Assembly: GCA_016183145.1 (NCBI GenBank)
Contig: JACPFE010000022.1
Coordinates: forward strand, 1 to 9,365
Direction: 5' to 3'
Origin: Deltaproteobacteria bacterium
GTDB taxonomy: Bacteria > Desulfobacterota > Binatia > UBA9968
DNA: 9,365 nucleotides
Shown: positions 5,652 to 9,365 of the stretch, piece after piece
Layout: each line of letters opens with the position of its first letter
How positions within the stretch are numbered: the stretch's first letter is position 1
Notes under the pieces: generated by a model
The model's input: only the letters and a program-made list of their open reading frames with translations
Told to the model about the DNA's origin: nothing
Database searches by the model: none
Translations under genes and position numbers: made by a program

Positions 5652-6059
5652 TCAGCGGTTGGTATACATCGGTCTTCGATCCCGCAGCGCCAGCCAGCCG
5701 CGAGCGATCCGGTAGATGACCCACAGGCCGGCCACGATAAAAACCACGATCGCAAGCGGAATGCCTATGAAAGTCACTAACAAAAACCCGCCGATCAGAC
5801 ACCAGAGGAGGCCAAACCAAAACGTCCGAATCTGCCAGCGAAAGTGTGACTCGAGAAAGGTGCCTCGCGCCTCTCCTCTCTTCAGGTAATTGATGATGAC
5901 GGCGATAATCGACGGCATGCCAAAGACGAAGGCGCCGATGATCGTCGCAGCGGTCGTTATGCCGATCAGGAGGCTCAGGGCGTGCAGAGCATAGACCAGG
6001 TGTGCGACGTTGACGAGGGAGGGTGACGGGTGGGCGTCTGTTAGAGTTTCTTCGGACAT
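5652..6059 (-). CDS. Small integral membrane protein (DUF4870-like)
   Basis: This 135-aa protein of unknown function resembles the small membrane proteins grouped around DUF4870. A hydrophilic N-terminus (residues 1-15) is followed by hydrophobic segments at about 17-46 and 48-59. A conserved-looking loop RGTFLESHFRWQIRTFW (65-81) comes next, then hydrophobic segments at about 80-97 and 98-117, and a basic end (RIARGWLALRDRRPM). The pattern is three to four membrane helices in the inner membrane with the ESHFRWQIRT loop as the family hallmark. The ATG at 6059 has GAGGGG 8 bases upstream on the minus strand. It runs in the same direction as rnhA, but 164 bp of repeat-containing DNA separates them, so co-transcription is uncertain. 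Role unknown. Confidence 0.78.
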   Translation of the reverse strand: MSEETLTDAHPSPSLVNVAHLVYALHALSLLIGITTAATIIGAFVFGMPSIIAVIINYLKRGEARGTFLESHFRWQIRTFWFGLLWCLIGGFLLVTFIGIPLAIVVFIVAGLWVIYRIARGWLALRDRRPMYTNR

Positions 6060-6453
6060 GAGCGTTACCCCTCAGCGAATCACACGCTCATCCTGATCGA
6101 CGATCGCCTCTAATTCAAGTCCAGGGGGCCGCTGGTGCCGCAGCGCCTCTCACAGCTCGATCACCAATAGATTTGGGGTCGTGCCTGAGTTTTGACTCAT
6201 TCCTCAAACTCGCCGTGCTCAGTGTAACGTAGCAAGTCGTGATGGGCGCCGTTGCGCCTCCATACTGCCCTTTGCCGATGATCCGAATTAAGCCATTCTA
6301 GATAGTGTAGCCGAAGCCACCGGCTCTCGGAGTCGATCGAAATCTGCATTACTCTTCAATTGCGTTTCGCGGCAGTTGAATCCTAAAAGCTTTCGCCTTG
6401 CAATTTTTGCCATGGAAGGAGTACAAGAGGGTCCAGTCGACCACGGAGGAATC
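6060..6453. other. 394-bp stretch without a convincing gene
   Basis: No complete gene is visible on either strand. The minus strand carries a short open piece just upstream of the membrane-protein gene (PPGLELEAIVDQDERVIR then TGA, about 6075-6130), interrupted by an in-frame stop further upstream. It may be the end of a lost gene. A TTGGGGTCGTGCCTGAG tract at 6174-6190 resembles the GGGTC-type repeats at 2894 and 4671. GGCGC/GCGCC (6245-6258) can form a small hairpin. Otherwise I see nothing. Confidence 0.4.
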
Positions 6454-6511
6454 ATGAAATCCGGCTTTTTTTCGATGCAATGTTTTCGCGCCGTTTCTGT
6501 TGGCCGCACTG
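6454..6511 (+). pseudogene. Possible 5' stub of a broken gene (signal-peptide-like start)
   Basis: GGAGGA sits 3 bases before an ATG at 6454 that begins MKSGFF and meets a run of seven T (6466-6472). Shifting one base in the run gives RCNVFAPFLLAALGRLQ, a hydrophobic signal-peptide-like stretch that runs in frame into the thyX 3'-end fragment at 6512. Either this is a broken exported-protein gene fused by recombination to thyX debris, or chance. Low confidence. Confidence 0.25.
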
Positions 6512-6566
6512 GGCCGGTTGCAGTCCGAGATGCGCACGGAGTACAAGAAATCCAATTTGGTCTAGT
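6512..6566 (+). repeat. thyX 3'-end fragment C
   Basis: Positions 6512-6542 match thyX 1181-1211 with two mismatches in 31 bp, including 22 identical bases in a row (6521-6542 against 1190-1211). In frame it encodes GRLQSEMRTEYKKSNLV and a TAG stop (6564-6566). That is probably the ancestral-type ThyX terminus, unlike the altered tail of the parent gene. The candidate antitoxin gene starts 8 bases later. Confidence 0.88.
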
Positions 6567-6573
6567 GAAGTTT

Positions 6574-6771
6574 ATGGTGTTTGCTCCTTTTCCACTTTCC
6601 CGACTCTTCCTTCGAGTATTCGTGCAACAGACGGATGGCTCATATGGGGTGCAGGCAGTTCCACCACGCCTGACAGAAGCACTCCGACTGGCCGGAAGCC
6701 GTTTGTCGCCGGTGGATTTCCGCCGGGTGCACAGGGAGTTCGAAGAAGGCTGGGACGATGAGCAAGCGTGA
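6574..6771 (+). CDS. Candidate antitoxin for the VapC toxin (family not recognised)
   Basis: This 65-aa frame ends inside the VapC gene (14-bp overlap, TGA at 6769-6771), the usual antitoxin-toxin coupling. The C-terminal part is convincing as an antitoxin tail: helical and acidic, RLSPVDFRRVHREFEEGWDD. The middle (LRVFVQQTDGSYGVQAVPPR) and N-terminus (MVFAPFPLSRLF) match no family I know, and no ribbon-helix-helix, AbrB or Phd motif is visible. The start is uncertain: the ATG at 6574 has only a weak GTGAAG upstream and begins 8 bases after the thyX fragment C stop. The original 5' end of the antitoxin may have been lost at that junction. The same frame continues upstream through other sequence to about 6376, which I consider non-coding. 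Confidence 0.52.
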   Translation: MVFAPFPLSRLFLRVFVQQTDGSYGVQAVPPRLTEALRLAGSRLSPVDFRRVHREFEEGWDDEQA

Positions 6772-7219
6772 GGCAGCGCCTTTAGCTTGCCTTGATGCCA
6801 ATATATTCCTCGCGGTCCTTATCCCTGAAGCCACCAGGGCTCCTAGAGATGAAATCGCCGGCGCGGCGAGGGTGCTCAAGGCGGTTGAAGAGGGACATTT
6901 GCAAGGCGTTACCACCGCGATCCTGTTTGGTGAGATCCGCTACGCTTACTTGAGGGAAGATAAGTTGGGTTTCGAAATTGCCCGGGCAGCTATCGAGGCG
7001 GAAGCGAACCTGCGGGTAGTAGCCGTCACCGCGTCGCTCGCCGTTCACGCCGCCGAGCTGCGGCGAAAGTACTACTCAAAGAAGAACGTGTTTTCGTACA
7101 ACGACGGTCTTTACTTGGCCACGGGGCTGGCCGAGAAGGCCGATCTCATCATCACAACGGATCCCCATCTCCTCAACGTCGGCGATCTTAAGACGATAGC
7201 CCCTAGCCAGTACCGCTAA
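6758..7219 (+). CDS. vapC: VapC-type PIN-domain ribonuclease toxin
   Basis: PIN-domain toxins are Mg2+-dependent RNases that cut tRNA, rRNA or mRNA and stop growth until bound by a VapB-type antitoxin. The 153-aa protein has the PIN fold, with acidic residues D13 (CLDANIFLAVL), E59 (LFGEIRYAYL), D116 (YNDGLYLATG) and D135 (ITTDPHLL), in the expected order and spacing. Length is slightly above the usual 130-145. The start ATG at 6758 lies within the preceding small gene (14-bp overlap), implying translational coupling. It appears intact. No promoter of its own is obvious. Identity as a PIN nuclease is firm; target RNA is unknown. Confidence 0.92.
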   Translation: MSKREAAPLACLDANIFLAVLIPEATRAPRDEIAGAARVLKAVEEGHLQGVTTAILFGEIRYAYLREDKLGFEIARAAIEAEANLRVVAVTASLAVHAAELRRKYYSKKNVFSYNDGLYLATGLAEKADLIITTDPHLLNVGDLKTIAPSQYR

Positions 7220-7223
7220 AACC

Positions 7224-7308
7224 ATTTTGGATTGCCGATTTCGAATTTTCGATTAAGCAGAGAAACGCAATCTTCGGATTCTGGCTCTGCCAAGCGAAGA
7301 TCCAAAAT
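7224..7308. repeat. AT-rich MITE-like inverted-repeat element
   Basis: ATTTTGGAT (7224-7232) and ATCCAAAAT (7300-7308) are perfect 9-bp inverted ends of an 85-bp AT-rich stretch in otherwise GC-rich DNA. Inside, ATCTTCG (7270-7276) and CGAAGAT (7295-7301) form a second stem with TGGC/GCCA further in. Similar TTTTGGATTTTGGATT-type sequence occurs at 5579-5597. It may be a short mobile repeat or a transcription stop between vapC and the next gene. Confidence 0.45.
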
Positions 7309-7330
7309 AGAAAATACGAATACAGGGTGC

Positions 7331-7359
7331 TTGACCACTCGATCTCTGCGAACTAAGCT
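7331..7359 (+). promoter_or_regulatory. Possible sigma-70 promoter of the cyclase/ATPase gene
   Basis: TTGACC (7331-7336) and TAAGCT (7354-7359) are separated by 17 bases. The -35 matches 5 of 6 consensus bases, the -10 only 3 of 6. An inverted repeat, CCTTTT/AAAAGG (7373-7390), lies between it and the ribosome site and could be an operator or leader hairpin. Confidence 0.3.
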
Positions 7360-7405
7360 TGGCTTTCCGTTTCCTTTTGTAACGAAAAGGCTGTGGAGGA
7401 CCGAA

Positions 7406-9365
7406 ATGAAGTGTCCTCGTTGCCAGCGTGAGAATCCAAGCGGGGCGAAGTTCTGCTTGGAGTGTGGAACCCGTTTCGCCCTCTCCTGCACCAAGTGCGG
7501 CACGGAGCTCCCTGCTGGCGCGAAGTTCTGTCTTGAGTGCGGGCAAGCAGTCGGCGTACAGCCCAGCGTGGAATCCCGTTTCAATTCGCCTGAGTCCTAC
7601 ATACCCAAACATCTCGCCGAAAAGATTCTGACATCCAAGAACGCGCTCGAAGGTGAGCGCAAGCAGGTCACGGTGCTGTTCGCCGACATGAAAGGCTCGA
7701 TGGAGTTGCTCGCTGATCGTGATCCTGAGGACGCGCGTAAGATTCTCGATCCGGTGCTGGAGCACATGATGGAAGCTGTCCACCGCTATGAGGGCACGGT
7801 CAATCAAGTGATGGGCGATGGGATCATGGCGCTCTTCGGCGCGCCGCTTGCTCACGAGGATCACGCAGTGCGGGCCTGCTATGCGGGGTTGCGTATGCAG
7901 GAGTCGGTGAACAGGTACGGAGACGAGGTGCGACGCTCTCACGCAGCCGTAATCAAGATCCGCGTCGGGCTGAACTCCGGGGAGGTCGTCGTGCGCGCCA
8001 TCGGCAGCGATCTCCACATGGACTACACGGCCGTCGGCCAGACAACGCACCTGGCCGCGCGGATGGAGCAAATCGCCGATCCCGGCGCGATCGTGATCAC
8101 GCCCGATACGCTGGCGCTAGCCGAAGGCTATGTGCAGGTGAAGTCGCTTGGTCCGGTTAATGTGAAGGGGATGAATGAACCGGTGGAGGTGCACGAGGTC
8201 ACTGGGGTGGGGTTGGCGCGCTCTCGCCTGCAAGCGGCAGCCGCGCGAGGACTGACTCGCTTTGTCGGACGCGATGCTGAAACCGAGCAGCTTCGCAAAG
8301 CACTTGAACAAGCGCGCGGAGATCATGGTCAGGTGGTCGGTGTAGTAGGAGAACCTGGTGTTGGCAAGTCACGGCTGTTCTTCGAGTTCATCCACTCCCA
8401 TCGAACCCAGGGTTGGTTGATCCTCGAAAGCGGCTCGGTCTCCTATGGAAAAGCCACGCCCTATTTGCCCGTCATCGATCTCCTCAAAGCCTACTTTAAA
8501 ATTCAGGACCGCGACGATCAGCGCGAAATTCGCGAGAAGGTGACCGGCAAGCTGCTCACGCTGGATAAATCTCTAGAGTCCACACTGCCGGCCTTCCTGG
8601 CACTTTTAGATGTGCCTGTCGACCCTTCGGCAGGCTCAGGGCAGGCTATGTGGCAGGCGCTCGATCCGATTCAACGCCGCCAGCAGACCCTAGGCGCCGT
8701 CAAGCGGCTGCTGCTTCGAGAGAGCCAGGTCCAGCCCCTGATCTTGCTATTTCAGGATCTTCACTGGATCGACTCCGAGAACCAGGCGATGCTGGAGAGC
8801 TTGGTGGAAAGTCTCCCGACGAGCAGGCTGCTCCTGCTGGTCAACTATCGTCCGGAATACCAGCATGGTTGGGCTAACAAGACTTACTACACCCAACTCA
8901 GGCTTGATCCGCTGCCGCCTGAGAGCGCGGCGGAGATTCTTAATTCAGTTCTGGGGAATGACCATGGGCTTCAGTCCCTCAAGCAGCTTTTGATCGAACG
9001 AACAGAGGGGAACCCTTTTTTCCTGGAAGAAAGCGTCCGGACCCTGGTGGAGACAAAAGTACTGGTGGGTGAGCGAGGGAGTTATCGGCTGGAGAAAAAG
9101 GTGGAGAGCACCCAGGTGCCGGCTACGGTTCAAGCCGTGCTTGCCGCGCGCATTGACCGGCTGCCGCTTGCGGAAAAGCATCTCCTACAATCAGCCGCGG
9201 TCGTCGGCAAGGATATTCCCTTCTCCCTCCTGCAGGCCATCACTGAATTATCTGACGAGGAACTACGTCGCGGCCTTATCCACCTCCAGGCGGCGGAGTT
9301 CCTTATCTCGCTGACGGCGATCGGGGAAGGCGAGAGGGTTCTTGAACACCTGCGCGCAGCCGAAG
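7406..9365 (+). CDS. Zinc-ribbon / class III adenylate-guanylate cyclase-like / AAA-ATPase protein, 3'-partial
   Basis: The ATG at 7406 has GGAGGA 5 bases upstream; the frame stays open to the window end (653 codons). Two zinc ribbons come first (Cys 3, 6, 17, 20 and 28, 31, 42, 45). A class III cyclase domain follows (about 85-270) with metal-binding Asp94 (VLFADMKGS) and Asp138 (GDGIMALFGAP). In VGQTTHLAARME the usual transition-state Asn is His, so cyclase output is uncertain. The ATPase domain has Walker A GEPGVGKS (315-322) and Walker B-like LILLFQDLHWID ending at 456, then TYYTQLRLDPLPPESA and TEGNPFFLEESVRTLVE. Such proteins are thought to couple nucleotide signalling to an STAND-type ATPase with C-terminal TPR repeats. 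Two oddities are an in-frame repeat insertion (residues 407-414) and an apparent deletion after AAEFL (near residue 631). Confidence 0.93.
   Translation, partial: MKCPRCQRENPSGAKFCLECGTRFALSCTKCGTELPAGAKFCLECGQAVGVQPSVESRFNSPESYIPKHLAEKILTSKNALEGERKQVTVLFADMKGSMELLADRDPEDARKILDPVLEHMMEAVHRYEGTVNQVMGDGIMALFGAPLAHEDHAVRACYAGLRMQESVNRYGDEVRRSHAAVIKIRVGLNSGEVVVRAIGSDLHMDYTAVGQTTHLAARMEQIADPGAIVITPDTLALAEGYVQVKSLGPVNVKGMNEPVEVHEVTGVGLARSRLQAAAARGLTRFVGRDAETEQLRKALEQARGDHGQVVGVVGEPGVGKSRLFFEFIHSHRTQGWLILESGSVSYGKATPYLPVIDLLKAYFKIQDRDDQREIREKVTGKLLTLDKSLESTLPAFLALLDVPVDPSAGSGQAMWQALDPIQRRQQTLGAVKRLLLRESQVQPLILLFQDLHWIDSENQAMLESLVESLPTSRLLLLVNYRPEYQHGWANKTYYTQLRLDPLPPESAAEILNSVLGNDHGLQSLKQLLIERTEGNPFFLEESVRTLVETKVLVGERGSYRLEKKVESTQVPATVQAVLAARIDRLPLAEKHLLQSAAVVGKDIPFSLLQAITELSDEELRRGLIHLQAAEFLISLTAIGEGERVLEHLRAAE
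8618..8647 (+). repeat. Short interspersed repeat, copy 2, inside the ATPase coding sequence
   Basis: CCTTCGGCAGGCTCAGGGCA at 8624-8643 shares CCTTCG, GGCTCAGG and CAGG with 5557-5579. It adds the peptide PSAGSGQA to the ATPase domain at a point where relatives, as I recall them, read LDVPVEDPxWQALDP. The frame is preserved. Confidence 0.68.

Noticed and set aside
7253..8071. A 272-codon open frame on the - strand opposite the cyclase domain
   Set aside because: The + strand carries zinc ribbons and cyclase motifs throughout; the antisense frame is rich in low-complexity His/Arg and has no family features.

Overview
The window reads as a piece of a chromosome from an uncultured, moderately GC-rich Gram-negative-type soil or sediment bacterium. 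This placement is an inference from gene style: a long two-domain ThyX-like protein, a zinc-ribbon/cyclase/AAA-ATPase giant protein, many toxin-antitoxin (TA) genes and dispersed short repeats are typical of Desulfobacterota/Binatia/Methylomirabilota-like metagenome genomes. No rRNA or other taxonomic marker is present.

Layout. Positions 2-1264 (+) hold the 3' part of a two-domain FAD-dependent thymidylate synthase-like gene whose start lies outside the window. Two small + strand genes follow: a 130-aa conserved-looking protein of unknown function (1356-1748) and a RidA/YjgF-family protein (1837-2229). A small ArsR-type winged-helix regulator (2382-2684) is bracketed by two identical 30-bp repeats that each contain a near-perfect 18-bp palindrome, probably its operator. 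From about 2715 to 6770 the DNA is a patchwork: an orphan higA with a decapitated higB (3005-3480, -), an intact MazF/PemK toxin with an overlapping ribbon-helix-helix antitoxin (3631-4232, -), an RNase HI gene with an N-terminal hybrid-binding domain (4729-5487, -), a small membrane protein (5652-6059, -), and a PIN-domain VapC toxin with a short overlapping candidate antitoxin (6574-7219, +). The window ends inside a large zinc-ribbon / class III cyclase / AAA-ATPase gene (7406 to the edge, +).

The most unusual structure is a set of thyX fragments spread through the patchwork, all in the orientation of the parent gene. A 54-bp internal piece lies at 4441-4494. Two copies of the extreme 3' end lie at 3484-3534 and 6512-6566, and both begin at almost the same codon. 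One of them abuts the break in higB. The parent gene itself has an unusual C-terminal tail beginning at the same place. This suggests repeated recombination or element insertion at the thyX 3' end, with TA modules as the carried or surviving cargo. Decayed REP/RAYT-like sequences and a short interspersed repeat add to the picture; one copy of that repeat sits in frame inside the ATPase gene.

The genes do not form one obvious pathway. Housekeeping-type genes (thyX, the RidA-family gene, rnhA) sit beside an accessory, recombination-prone TA island.
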